64,000 nucleotides of DNA from assembly GCA_950106755.1 (NCBI GenBank), contig OX467082.1, positions 29,140,001-29,204,000 on the forward strand, given 5' to 3'. Positions 36,840-48,443 of this stretch are shown piece after piece. Made by a program: the position numbers and the translations under genes. The stretch comes from Climacium dendroides (Eukaryota > Streptophyta > Bryopsida > Hypnales > Climaciaceae). The notes below the pieces were generated by a model that saw only the letters and a program-made list of their open reading frames with translations, searched no databases and had not been told where the DNA came from. Every line of letters starts with the position of its first letter. Position 1 is the first letter of the stretch.

Positions 36840-37274
36840 GAGCATCCCCACCCGTCCTATAAATTGGATGAATTGTTAAGAGGCACCTCCAAAACAACCC
36901 CACCCGTCCTATAAAACGGACGGCCTCTTAAGAGGACCAAGACGGAAACGCTCTACAACTGGCAAAATGGGCTCAATTTACAGCCGAAGGTGGCAAAACA
37001 CAAAGAGACAAGATGTGGAAAGAGTGGCGGAGGTTCGGGCTCCTATTTTTTCACTTAGCTTTAGTGGTTTTTACTGTCTGCGTCGCAAGTTTGGTAATTA
37101 CTCAGCAAGTTTGGTAATTACTCAGCATTAATTGATGTGTCGATGAGGCTGGGGGTATGGCTTCTTAAGAGGCCATGGGTGGGGAAAGCTGGGTGGCCTG
37201 GCTGCCAAACCCGCCCAAGCCCCATGTTTGCAGGTCGAGGCCGCCTGCAATTTGCAGGACGGGTGGCCTTGCTC
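36840..37274. mobile_element. 435-bp PIF/Harbinger-like MITE with TTA duplication
   Basis: The left end GAGCATCCCCACCCGTCCTA pairs with the right end reverse complement GAGCAAGGCCACCCGTCCTG. TTA flanks both sides (36837-36839 and 37275-37277), the target size of PIF/Harbinger elements. The interior is G+C-richer than the surroundings and gives a spurious 107-codon open frame. Non-autonomous. Confidence 0.78.
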
Positions 37275-37609
37275 TTAGGCTTATGTTCCCCAAGCAGAGA
37301 GCCTTCCCATCAGCAACTTACAGTGAGCTCTGCCAGAAAGCCAAATAGCCTGACCTATCGTAAGTTCGAACCCCTTTTTTGCTGGGAATGGGAAGCTCCG
37401 TGCTTCTGCAGCCGAAATCCTACCCAATCTTTGTTGTACTGGAAATCAGTCTATTTCTGACCCACCCAGGTTAACTTAACTTACTCATCTTGTGGATGCT
37501 ACGCTTCCTGCGCAGGGTGGCACAAATTGACTGCAACCAATCTTGTGGAGTTTCCGACTGCCCCAGGTCAGTATGTGGATCCAAGTCAAATGAAGAACTT
37601 CTACAACAA

Positions 37610-37753
37610 TAAGGGCGGGCTTCCATGTGAAGGACCTGAGCAGCCTGCCGATCATCATCTGTCAAGTAGGCGTTCCTGAAAGACGGAGACGCCCGTTTCA
37701 CCGATGATCGGCAGGCTCCACCTCCCCCTACTCCACATAGAAGCCCGCTCTTA
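37610..37753. mobile_element. 144-bp foldback hairpin, copy 1
   Basis: The whole segment is an imperfect inverted repeat: outer arms AAGGGCGGGCTTCCATGTG and CACATAGAAGCCCGCTCTT, inner arms with GCCTGCCGATCATC on each strand, and a loop near 37675. A second copy with the same layout lies at 60938-61083. It is either a short foldback MITE or the precursor of a small RNA. The 107-codon minus-strand open frame across it is an artefact. Confidence 0.78.
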
Positions 37754-38279
37754 TCTGATCGAGCATTTTGAGTCAAACATGTTGCAGCAGCCATTCCTTA
37801 CAACCTGCAAGCAAGTCTTGAAAAAGTGAGACTGAAAAAAAAAGATCGAGTTTCAAAATATTTTAAAATCCGACCTAGTAAATAGTTTTATTTCACAGGC
37901 TGGGGGAGCTAGATATGATAGAACTAGCCGATATCCGGGAATCATATCAGCTTCACAAAAGAGTGCTTGGATAGATAGTTAACTTTATCATTCTATGCTT
38001 ACGGGAGCCAATACTTCAAAACAAGAATTTGCACCGCTGTCAAGGTTGAAATCGATATTCTTGCGAAGTGAAAGGACTCCTTCGTGCAGGATCCCTATAT
38101 TCTCCACAGTTCTATTTACTAGCTATTGCTACCAGTTGTTACCTCCTGGCTAGAGTCCTGAAGGGCGTATAATCAAGGTATCGATCTCTACTAGGGTTTC
38201 ACAACAGCCTCAGACTGAGCTAGCTAGAGGCCGAGGTGAAAACGGGGCTTGATTAATTATACACGTTCAGCACTCTAAC

Positions 38280-40698
38280 TTAGTCGGTGTAATTGGGGAG
38301 GGCATGCTCCGGCTTGCAATCAAAAGCATCCGGGTGCGATTCGATTTCAAAATGAGGTGCCACAAGCTCGTTCGTCAGCAGTTTGGGGAGTTCGGGAATG
38401 CCGGAGAGAGTGAAGGTGTACATGAATTTGAAGGGCGCGATGGGATGAAGACGGACCACTCCTCTGGCCTCTGCAAAAAAACCGGTTCCTCCTGTGATGC
38501 CCATGAGCGTGTCTTGGAAGTTTATGAATGGCCCCTGCCGTTTTGCACAAACACCAGAACACCAGCATCATAGGGCGTAGTTAGTGGGAAAATCAAGTTT
38601 TGCAGATCCTTTGGCAAACTACGCAATTGAACTCAAATACTAAAACTACACTAGACATAAACCAGTCACTACTAATTTAGAGGCTACCTTGATACACAGT
38701 GATTTTTAACCACTCTTCTTGGACACTCTTGTCACATTAATTTCTCACCCATTAATATTGAACACATTCACTATGTTACAGTCTACGGTGTGTTGAGTGT
38801 AATGAAAATCCTGTTTACCGCCTTGAACATTTAGAGGTTTACTAAACGATAAGTGACTCTTACCATGGCACTGATGTGCCCCATGTCCCCAAAGTACCAA
38901 CTCATGATCGTCTCATAGCGATCTGGTGTGAAGAATGGCAGAGTGTGCAATTCCGGAGCACCGCGTCCCACATGGTTTTTCATGTGCAAGCAGATGCCAG
39001 TGGTGATGCCCAGTCTCACCTTCAAAGATGAATTGTAGAGCTGCAGATGCACCCAGGGATGTCAGAATTCAATTGACATGAAGGTGGGTCCTGCACCCCT
39101 TAAACCGACACTTTTTGCTACTGTAACTAGTTACTATTATTCGACTGGTCAAATTTCCATATTTTATTGTTGGGAAGTGAAAGGAGGTTCCAACGCACCA
39201 AAGAACGCAACATTTGGATACTGTATGCAATAGTTACAAAGGCTCAAAGTTTTTTTTAGTAAAGGTTCTGAAATTGTTTTTTCAACATAGGTACATGTTG
39301 ATTTTGGAGATGTACACATAGGACAATGATGGAGGTTTTAGGCAGGGTGTAATTTTGGGTGTACCCACCTTCTACATAGACCATTTACTTACTGACTCAG
39401 TTATTTGACAATCATGTCCTGGAGGCAAGATAATTATAATTTCATTAAATTGGGTTGAGATTTATCCCAAAACGCCCCCAAATTAAAACCCATTTCTGGA
39501 TGAGGATCAGCACTCTGGGTGATCATGTAATTTCTCCTTCGTCCAGATTGATACTGGAAAAAAACCTCTGAGAAAAAATAAAATTTAAACGGTCAATTTG
39601 AAGTAACTAATAATGTCTGTGAATTTGGAGAAGTTAAGAGTCTGGGTACCTTGTTTGTGAATGGGACTTGGTCGCCAAGGGCCTTGATGTGTGCTCCTGT
39701 GTCGGGATCAATTTTGTTGACAGATTGTCTGCTCAGCTCCAGATAAGCAGGACTGTCTCGGTCGAATTCATTCAGCTCGTACACTGTGAAAGTCTGCTTC
39801 TTTGCTGTGACACAGAATTTCATTCCCGTTAAGTTAAGTTAGTGGCCCCCAAAGATGAGAACAACATGATTCATCAACCAGTAGTCTATCGCAAGAAATA
39901 ATTTCATTGCCATTGATAACACAAAAATTAGCACAACACTAGAATTCTAATCAACACTGCAGATAATATTGTAATGACACAAACAACGTCAAAGTAGCCA
40001 AGAGATATCAGAATAAAGTGATATCGTAGGCAAATTCTGTAAATATGTAAAATTTGCCTTCGGATTTTGACCATCCGTCATCCTCAAAACTTTGTCACTT
40101 TTGAAAGTGTCAATTTATTCTTAAAACAACACAGCTTCTGAAAACACACTGAAAAGTTGTCTCGAGGGATGGACGGACGAACCAAAGACATGCAACACTT
40201 ACCAGAAACATTCGAGTTTTCAAAACACATGGAAAAAACCAGCTTGGTGAGAGTGACTATCACGGTTTCGGGTTGAAGAAAATATCAGGTTTATGGGATC
40301 GATCTCTCACCCAGCCTGGGAATGTCATCCCACAGAAAAAGCCTGTCCGCCGCCTCATGCATACGTGAAAGATCCGTGTCATTAGGAGCTTCCATGCCAC
40401 CCAGTTTCTCCAACAACTTTTCCGTTCGATCCAAAGAGCTTGTCTGCATGTCGAATACACGCGGTTCTTCGAGAACCGACACCACCATTTTCTTGCGCTT
40501 GTCCGACGACGACGGGGTCGACTCGGCTGAGAGCTTCGTCACAAATTGGCCTCCTCCCAGAACTCTGGAAGATGCCGGGACACTCACTCGACGACCTCGA
40601 GCACCACCAGCACCGCTGGAACCTTCAAACGGTGCAAATCTCGGAGCAGGCGTGCTTGCCACTGCAGCCTGCGCATGCGTCATAACTGGCACAGCCAT
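38280..40698 (-). CDS. AOC: Allene oxide cyclase (jasmonate/OPDA synthesis), 4 exons
   Basis: Allene oxide cyclase turns the unstable allene oxide from 13-hydroperoxylinolenate into cis(+)-OPDA in plastids. Exons on the minus strand: 40698-40311, 39804-39650, 39040-38864, 38534-38280. All borders are GT..AG and the phases join to 975 nt, 324 residues. Residues 1-60 are Ala/Ser/Arg-rich, as in a plastid transit peptide. The eight-stranded barrel starts at about 133: [17 protein letters not shown] (135-151) holds the active-site Glu139, Asn141 and Pro148; PFTNK (177-181) holds Asn180; GITTGICL (192-199) holds Cys198; WYFGDMGH and ITGGTGFF follow, and the chain ends LPNYTD. Odd points: about 70 extra residues (60-130) between transit peptide and barrel, with a helical [13 protein letters not shown] segment, and an insertion [12 protein letters not shown] before [10 protein letters not shown]. 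The ATG at 40698 is chosen as the first in frame after the leader. The gene appears intact. Confidence 0.93.
39080..39371. mobile_element. MITE-like insertion in allene oxide cyclase intron 2
   Basis: Imperfect terminal repeats GAAGGTGGGTCCTGCACCC and GGGTGTACCCACCTTC bound about 292 bp inside intron 2 (39041-39649). The body matches 7866-8130. It lies clear of both splice sites, so splicing may be unaffected. Confidence 0.65.
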
Positions 40699-40734
40699 TT
40701 CGGACGCCTGAATCCAGAAAATGTCGACAAATTT

Positions 40735-41024
40735 TCTCTAGACAATTTCAGAATGTAAAAAAGACAGTCTCGAAACTAAACTAGCTAGTTCCTGACAGGC
40801 GCACAGAAATTAAACTAAACCTGAGAGCTGCAAGACACCGCAACTGTGAGAAGCGGATTCTCAAGTTTGTGAATTTATACGTCACCGAGTGGCGGCTGAA
40901 CTTGACTGCCCGAAAGGAGTATGAGTCTGTTTTTTGGGGTCTTTTTTTATATACTAACTTAGTTTCATTTTTGACTGTTGAACCTTCTGAAATTGTCTAG
41001 AGAACATTCTGAAAGTGTCTAGAG
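40735..41024 (-). promoter_or_regulatory. Allene oxide cyclase core promoter
   Basis: On the minus strand, TATAAAT lies at 40879-40873, about 175 bp before the start codon, directly preceded by TGACGT (40885-40880). TGACG is the classic bZIP/TGA-factor core of jasmonate-responsive promoters. Further upstream, TTCTGAAA.TGTCTAGAG is directly repeated at 40985 and 41007, and an inverted copy lies in the leader at 40735-40755. Confidence 0.5.
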
Positions 41025-41179
41025 TGGTTGCCGAACATCTGGGTACCCAATTACCGGTAAGCTCACTAGCTAGGAACTTAGGTTGGAGAACCAAACGGTG
41101 TGCACAGGCTATCAGACTTGGTTCAACTTGCGTAGTTTCTTCGTCACAGTGAGGTCATTCGATGTGCATGCGAAGACGA

Positions 41180-41310
41180 AACATTTCAAACACTTGAATT
41201 TTGGCTAAGTTTGGCTAATTTTGGGTAAGTTCAAACACATTCATTTTATCTCACAAAAGATTTTCAAACACATTCATTTGTCATTTTCAAACACAATCAT
41301 TGTCATTTTC
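41180..41310 (+). repeat. Short imperfect repeats of tcaaacacattcatt
   Basis: 'ttcaaacacattcattt' and variants (tttcaaacacaatcatt) occur four to five times within about 110 bp, interspersed with 'ttggctaa'-type strings. Confidence 0.6.
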
Positions 41311-41424
41311 AAACATAAGCCTTCTTTTTGAGCTACACATATCTATCTTCATTTGCACATGCAACCATTCATTTGGTGGAAAACGATGCTAGCATGTGAA
41401 AGCAGAGACGTGAGCTTATGAGCC

Positions 41425-43330
41425 TTGAATCTAGTTGTAGGTATGTACCTACAATTATTTGAAGTTTTTTATAATATAAATATATGTAAAATATCTATAC
41501 TAAAACATGGGGAAAAAGTCTATAAAAATAGGTATTTATAACATAGACACCTAAAACTATAGAAGATGTCTATAATATAGACTTCTAAGCTTGTAGCATA
41601 GGCTCATAGATTTTATGCTCACGTGTTAAGACTTCCCATTGGTATAACGACTTAAAATGGGTTGTTCAACAAACAAAATCTATAGTAAGTGGATCGATAA
41701 GAGCTAACTTTGACTAGACATAATTTTTACTCATGTAACCTTTGAATTTGGAATTTTCAATTAGACTAGAAAATTCTTGAAGTATGATTCAACCCTCTAA
41801 ATCTCTTTTAAATCTAAAACGTTTTTGGATTGTTTTGGCCACCTTAAGTGAAGTAGCAAAAGTTTTTTTCTTTGTATACATGGATCTTACTTACGTATGA
41901 TGTTCTCAAACTAAGGATATTCCAAAAATGCAATTACAAATTGAAAATTTTGAAATTTTGAAACTTTGAGACTTTGTTGTGAATTATTGGTTTTATGAAA
42001 TACTAATCCATTTTGGATTTTATATGTAGGTCTTGATTTCTATCAATATTCAAATCCATATATTTGTTTTAATAGAGAAACCTACCAATTAGAGTCCTTT
42101 TATCCCTTGTCATTTTGTTCAAAAAGTATAAATGTATTAAGACAACAAACTTATTTTTATAATCTAATGCCAAACATTCACACATTTGTAACTGAATAAA
42201 AGAAACACTTATTTTTTCAATTAAGAAATTCAATGTAGATCTATATGATTTTTTAAAATAATGCATTTATGATGGTTTGACATAGATATTATTTTCTTTA
42301 TAATTTGGAACTTAAAAAATCACCAAAACCTTTTTTTTTGGACCAAATAAATTGAAACAACCAAAATTTATAATAGATTATTTTTTTAGAATTGAATTTT
42401 CTTTAATATAATCAATCAATCATATAGAAGAAAATTTGAGTAGAATAGAAGCAATTCTACAAAATTTGAACTCACTTGGGCTTCTGAAGCCTATATCTTA
42501 TAAACTAAATAACTATTTTTAATAATACTTCAAAAATTTGTTCCGAAATTTTAATTTTAAGAACTTTTCTTTATAAGAATAATTTTTTATTATCTAATAT
42601 AAGAAATAATTTTAGTCTTTCTTAATCTTCACCCTCAATATCCATATAACAACTTCTTTCCAAAGTAAAATCTTTTTAATAATACTTTGAAAATTTTGGT
42701 ATTGTATGATAGTCAAGTAAAAAATGTAAAATAATACAAGGATTTTATTATTGCCTCATACATAGAATTTTTGATGTAGATTCTACAATGAAATTGAAAA
42801 TAAAGTAGATTCTACAATAAAACAAAAATAAATTGTGAAATCATCTTTGAATTTATACAAATTTAGAACACATTGTAAATATATATAATACTTATAGCAA
42901 CCCATAAAATACCTTGCTTTTTCAAATGCTTTTGTTTCTTCTAGATAATCAATATCCACAATTGAGAGTTTGGATAGGTTTCACAATGTCAAGTTTCATT
43001 GCACTTTTTGCAACTCTTCTTGGTTGTGGAAATATAAGCACGATTACTAGTATTTGAATTTAGGATCTTAAAACCATAAGCCTAAAAGCCTAAACTCTCA
43101 TATTATAGGTCCCTATGTTATAGACACCTTCCATGGTTGTAGGATATTTATATTATAGGTGTCTATGTTATAAGTACTTATATTATAAGCACCTTCTATG
43201 GCTATAGGATATTTATATTACATGTGCCTATATTATAAGTGCATATGTTATAAGTAACTTCTATGGTTATAGGATATTTATATTGTAGGTGTGTATATTT
43301 ATAGATACTTACAATAATACTAGTTCTTCA
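41425..43330. mobile_element. Possible 1.9-kb element with repeat-rich ends
   Basis: The left border region (ctagttgtaggtat..., then several 'tctataatatagac'-like units to 41620) and the right border region (43085-43330) are built of related units in opposite orientation. The right region has about 70-bp tandem units, 'tataggatatttatattata' then 'ggtgtctatgttataagt'. The central 1.4 kb is very A+T-rich and non-coding. Repeat-rich inverted ends suggest a large foldback element, but borders are not sharp. Confidence 0.4.
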
Positions 43331-43756
43331 AGGATTCAATTTTTTCACTTTCATTCAAAAAATAATGTTATCCTAAGCAAAAAAATTTGGTTGTCATCAA
43401 GCAACTAAAAGAACAAAAAATTGAATATTGACTGAAGACAAAACTAGATGCATCATTTATTATTATAAATGCCGTTTTAATTTTGATTTGATTTATTTTC
43501 TTATTGGAATGACAACAAGATATTATTTTAAGCAATTTAATCACATTGAGTAGTCTTCCTCATATATTCGGAAGATTTGGTCCCACTCTTTTAACTCCTA
43601 TTGTAACTACAAGAAGAGGTCAAAGTAATTCTACCTTAAATGGTGCTAAACATATTATAACACCATTTTGAAAGTTGTAAGTGTGAACTTAGAAATTTCA
43701 CCCCAAAAAAATTAAAGCACATACTATTCTTATGGTTTGTGTATAGAATAGAATAA

Positions 43757-43782
43757 ATATATATATATATATATATATATAA
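43757..43782. repeat. (TA)n microsatellite
   Basis: An uninterrupted run of about 13 TA dinucleotides. Confidence 0.95.
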
Positions 43783-43910
43783 TAGTCCTCCTAATTTTGA
43801 ACACATTAAAATCATTCTAAAATAAACAAATAAATTTCTAAAAAACAAAAGACTAGAATATTGGCATACTAAATTTATATATGGCCTTATGGTTGTATTC
43901 ATCAATAACC

Positions 43911-44755
43911 TTAACCCTTCAATCCAAAAGACAATTTTTCATCAAAAATCACTCGAAATTGACAATTCTATTGCAAAGAGCAAAATACTTGAAAACTTGT
44001 TTTTTCCGCTTATCTAACCATAGGATCTTACACTAAACTAGTATAAAAATGTGTGAAAGAAAATGCAAAAGCTTTAACCACAAAGATTGCAAGATATTTG
44101 CATTTACAGTAAAGAAAACAAATTTTTTTGTACCTTGTACGACTAGATTGTACAACTTTGAAACTTCTTGACTCAAAATCTTTGTAATAAAGATTTTGAA
44201 TTAAAAAATGTATGTTGAAGAATTGATTTGATACTCTAGGCCCTCCCATTGATTTTTATACTTAAAAAACAAAAGCGAAAGAGTTAATAGCTCTAGGATC
44301 AAATTGAGACACACTGAGTGTTCTAGCAATCATACTATTATAGACGATTGTTTTTTTGGAAATTGTGAAAATTGAATTCGAAAACAAATGTAATATGTTA
44401 TTTTTTAAGAAATTTTTTTAATTGGCCAAAAAATAAGGAGCTCCATAACTTTCACATCACTAATCCAAATGGAATGAAACAAAGCTTTCCATATAGACAA
44501 AGATACAATATATGTGGAATTGTTTTTTAAAAATTAGGTTTATTTTTCTACATAATGAATTAAATTGTGGCCTTATTGTAATATAAATTTTGTTCTTAGG
44601 CATCAATTGAAATAAAATTTATGTTTCCACAAAGCTAATGTGTTTTTCTATCTTTAAAAAAAGTTTTAAAAATTTGTTCAAGAAATTGAAATTATAGGAA
44701 TATGCCCAAACTTTCATTTTTTCCCCAAGGGGATAGTGGTATTTTATAGGTAAAA
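43911..44755 (+). mobile_element. Long TTAA-bounded element (family A), copy 2
   Basis: The left border is TTAACCCTTCAATCCAAAAG. The body matches 54886-55814 closely ('cataggatcttaca', 'agtataaaaatg.gtg', 'attgcaagatatttgcat'). The right end 'gtggtattttataggtaaa' is an eroded terminus. Non-coding. Confidence 0.7.
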
Positions 44756-45575
44756 TATTATATGTGTATCATGCCAACATTCAAGCATATTTTGCCATGT
44801 TCTTCTAAAATATTTTACAGCCTAAAGAGTTATAGAATACTCATTCCTAAAGATATAAATATCCTATATTTTTATTTGAAAAAAATCTATATATTAAATC
44901 TCTCTCTATATATATTTGTCACACCATGCATTTAAAAATTAAAAATTTAAGGCCTTATATATAGATATAGATATAAATAAAAAATAATCCCTCAAATGAT
45001 GAGGTAAACTAACTTTTGTGGTTTAATTAAATAATGATGCCTTTTTTACAACTTAAATTTTTGAATCTTCAACAATGTTTAAGAGATCATACATTTGTGA
45101 TAGTAGGCAATAAGTTTGATGGAGACACGTATTAAAGGGTCGCATTACAATCTTGCATTCGAATAGCCTATAATGGACATTATATGGGTTGCAAAGGATT
45201 AACTTAGAGGTCACAATCAAAGTCTTAGGTGGCTATAATTAAGTGACTTTGTAACTGCAATAAGAACTTGTACATATTGAGTGTGAAACCATTTCTAAGG
45301 CCTTGTAGTAGTATTATAAGAATATTATGACTTCTTTAGATGATTGACATGACCATTATGATTGCACTTTTTAATGACTATTAGATTATTTAGTCTAGAG
45401 ACTTTCTTGGGTCATTTAGGCAAAACACTTCAAAATTTATATTTTGTCAAACAAAGGACAAGTTTAATTTCAATTTCCTTCTAACACATTTGTTTGAGTG
45501 TAGGAAAAAAATTAAAAGAATTCAATGATCGTGTGGGGGCAAGGCAACAATTGTCTTCATAACAAGTTTGTCTTC
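44756..45575. other. A+T-rich intergenic DNA, nothing recognised
   Basis: Only simple ata/gata-rich tracts (44895-44985) were noticed. Confidence 0.5.
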
Positions 45576-46562
45576 TTTAACCCCTACAGGACCAAGTGTC
45601 CGTTCAATGTTTGTAAGAAATCTTAAATAGGTTCCTATGAAGTCATTTTTGGTCGGATGTTGGATGAAATTTGAATACAATGTATAAATATGTATTTCTC
45701 TGTTGAAAATCTAATTTTTATTCTAATTCAGTGTCCAGATCAAAAGTTATATTGCCTTGAATTGTTGGGGTAGCTCGGACAATTTGGGAACCTTTTTAAA
45801 ATCTTTTGCAAAAGGCTCACCAACTTTTAAAATTTGGCATGTTTGTGACCAATAAAATATGGCATACAAATGTCAAAAAAAAATTGAGCCCCCAAATCAC
45901 ATTCTAAAAGTAATCAAACTTTGTTATCTATGTTGGGGTGGATTCAAGAAAAAACATTTTCTTCTAACTTCAAGTCCTATCGTCATGTGATCTATGAAGT
46001 CAAAATTCCTGAAATTTTTTTACACATATTCCAAATGTTTGTCTTTAACTTTTCATGTTCAAATTTCAAATAAAAAACTTCCTCATTGCACAAGAAGTCA
46101 AGAAATCATCAAAAAATGATTAGTATATTGCCAATTCACTTAACTTGTTTGCTATTAACCTCCTTGTATAGCAAAATGATTTAGAATAAGCTAAACTCTA
46201 TATTTGCTTTTAAATTTTTTTATGAATGGACTTAATATCATCTAATTATGAATGGTTAAAATCCTCATTTTTGTGTAGACCAAAGTTTTACTCCAAAAGG
46301 GCCTAAAGTCAGCTTGACCCTGTTTCTGAGGGATGAAAGAAGTTAGTTTTTTCCTCACTTCAAAAGCTATAATCTTTCAATATGTGCATTCAAATGTGCT
46401 GAAAATTTTTATGCATTCTAGTAAAATATTTTACTTCAATTTTTATGGTTGAAGTTTAAAAAAAAAATTCAATTTTCATTTTTGAATAATATACCAAAAA
46501 AAACAGTTTTTGACAATATCTTTTCAGACCCCCCTTCCCTCCTTCCCTCCCTCATGGGTTAA
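45576..46562 (+). mobile_element. Long TTAA-bounded element (family C)
   Basis: The left border is TTAACCCCTACAGGACCAAG. The right border region 'ctcatggg' is followed by TTAA, after a (cttcc)n tract at 46525-46550. The body is shared with 23400-24330. About 987 bp, without a transposase frame. The right terminal repeat is only CCC-like, so the exact right end is less sure. Confidence 0.6.
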
Positions 46563-46765
46563 TTTTATGTGCAAAATAATTGAAAGTGTTTTTTAAGATA
46601 TCTAAATGTATTCAAATATGATTGTATTACAATATCATAATACAAATACATACAAGCCAAAATAGTATCATAGTACAAATACAAAGGCCCTTAGTGTCAA
46701 TTGAGGTCATGAACTCATTAGACATATATAACTCCATGGTAAAAATTCATCACGTATTTGGATAT

Positions 46766-47009
46766 ACGGAACATTGAAATTAGGTTGCCTTATCCAAAAA
46801 AGTTACCTCATGACTCATTGCTTGTCCATATAGAGACACATGCAACTTTGTAAACCTTGCCTTGAACCGGTGCATCAACCCATACCGCACACATAGTTTG
46901 GGGTTGATGAAAATTACTACATCCTTGAACAATAACATCAAATATTTTATACAATGTAAATTGTCAAGAAATTAATGAGGGGCAATCTAATTTCATGGTA
47001 ATAGTGTAG
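46766..47009. mobile_element. Diverged copy of the 287-bp MITE at 49323
   Basis: Shares 'attaggttgcctta', 'gttacctcatgactcat', 'caactttg' or 'caactgcg', and 'ggggcaatctaattt' in the same order with 49323-49609. The ends are eroded. Confidence 0.6.
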
Positions 47010-47084
47010 TTAATTTCATGATTCATTACACCTATGTAACTTCATGTATAATACTCCATAAGTTAATCCCACCTATATAATCCC

Positions 47085-47234
47085 ATATATGTCACTCTAT
47101 AAATTCATCTCAATTAGGTAACTCCATGAATTCATCACAATTACGTAACTCCATGAATTCATCTCAATTACGTAACTCTATGAATTCATCACAATTACGT
47201 AACTCTATGAATTCATCACAATTACGTAACTCCG
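47085..47234 (+). repeat. 27-bp tandem repeat
   Basis: The unit 'aattacgtaactccatgaa' plus 'ttcatcac' repeats about five times with few changes (ccatgaa or ctatgaa, catctc or catcac). More degraded units extend left to about 47000. Confidence 0.9.
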
Positions 47235-47509
47235 TGCTGGTTGTTTATGGGTATGCATCATGTTGACTATTACCTTGCTTGTAGGTGAGCAGGACGTTAA
47301 CAGATTGGATTTACTCTATGGGAAAATGCTGAAATTTTTTTACTTTTCACACATGATAAAATTTGCAAATTTTGAATTCATGTTCATAGTCAGAGACCCC
47401 AAATTAGCTAGGGAAGCTCAAGATTGGAGACTTGTTCATGATGAATGATTGAACAAAAGTCCATGTGTCAAAATTACATTGAATGCCTTTATATTGATCA
47501 CTTAACATT

Positions 47510-48443
47510 TTAACCCCTTAAGCTCTTTCACTATGTTTTCACCGAAAACATTCCAAAACTGTCATTTCTAGTACAAGTACCAAATTTTGAAAAAAAAAAT
47601 ATCATATTTGGACACATGTAACTATAGGATATTGTAATATGCTAACTTGAGAACATGTGGTAAAATTTTTAGAAATTTCCACTGCGTGGATTGCAAAATA
47701 GTGGCGTTTGAATTGACAAAGATCCTTTTTAGGGCCATATGAAAAGCCAAGCAGCTACACTTCACAAGGTCACATTAGTATGAAAAAATGTTCAAAATGG
47801 TGGTGCTTCTTTGAATTCATTCTTCAAGGCAAGTTGGCAACATCCTTGAAAATTTTCACATCATTTGGAATTGTACAACATATAGGAAAAAAATAGTACG
47901 TAGAAAGAAATATAAAATGATTCAAAATACAAAATTGTTAAGAATTTTATTATGGAATTGAAAAATGCCAATCCCAATGGTTGTGATGTTGTATTAAACA
48001 ATCTACATCCTATGGTTTTATTTATTTTTTAAATATTGAGAATTGAGTAAAGTAAAGGATTTCAAAGTTTTTTTTAGAATAAAAAACTCATAATTGTATG
48101 CAAACTAAAATTCCTCATATCTTTTGATCCATTGATCAAAATGGAATGATTCAAATCTTCTCACATGTATACAAATCTAGAAAATCAATTTCAAATTTTT
48201 GTTTGTAAAAAAAGTGATTTTTTTAATCTGCTTGGACTATCCGTTTACAAAAAAATGTAACATATTAGGCCATAACTTTTTACTCCTATTTTCAAATGTC
48301 CTAAATTTTAGTGCATATGAAAAATATTCCTTGTTCACATCTTCTATTAAAATTCAAGCCAAAAACATGGATATCTCCAATCACACATACCTGCTCAAAA
48401 TTTCTATGTTGCCAAATTTAGCACGTTGGTCCTTAAGAGTTAA
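47510..48443 (-). mobile_element. Long TTAA-bounded element (family B), copy 3
   Basis: Intact TTAA lies at both borders (47510-47513 and 48440-48443). The right end 'ggtccttaagag' before TTAA is an eroded inverted repeat of the left end CCCCTTAAG. The sequence is the reverse complement of 34709-35583 and 21036-21952 over its length. 934 bp, non-coding. Confidence 0.82.

Noticed and set aside
37137..37460. 107-codon plus-strand frame
   Set aside because: It begins inside the Harbinger-like element and lacks any domain or conservation signal.
37471..37794. 107-codon minus-strand frame starting MAAATCLTQ, which looks like a transit peptide
   Set aside because: It runs across the foldback hairpin 37610-37753, and the corresponding part of the second hairpin copy is out of register; it is transposon-derived noise downstream of the AOC gene.
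47000..47234. CRISPR-like spacing of short repeats
   Set aside because: Units are directly adjacent with no unique spacers, and the DNA is from a plant nucleus.
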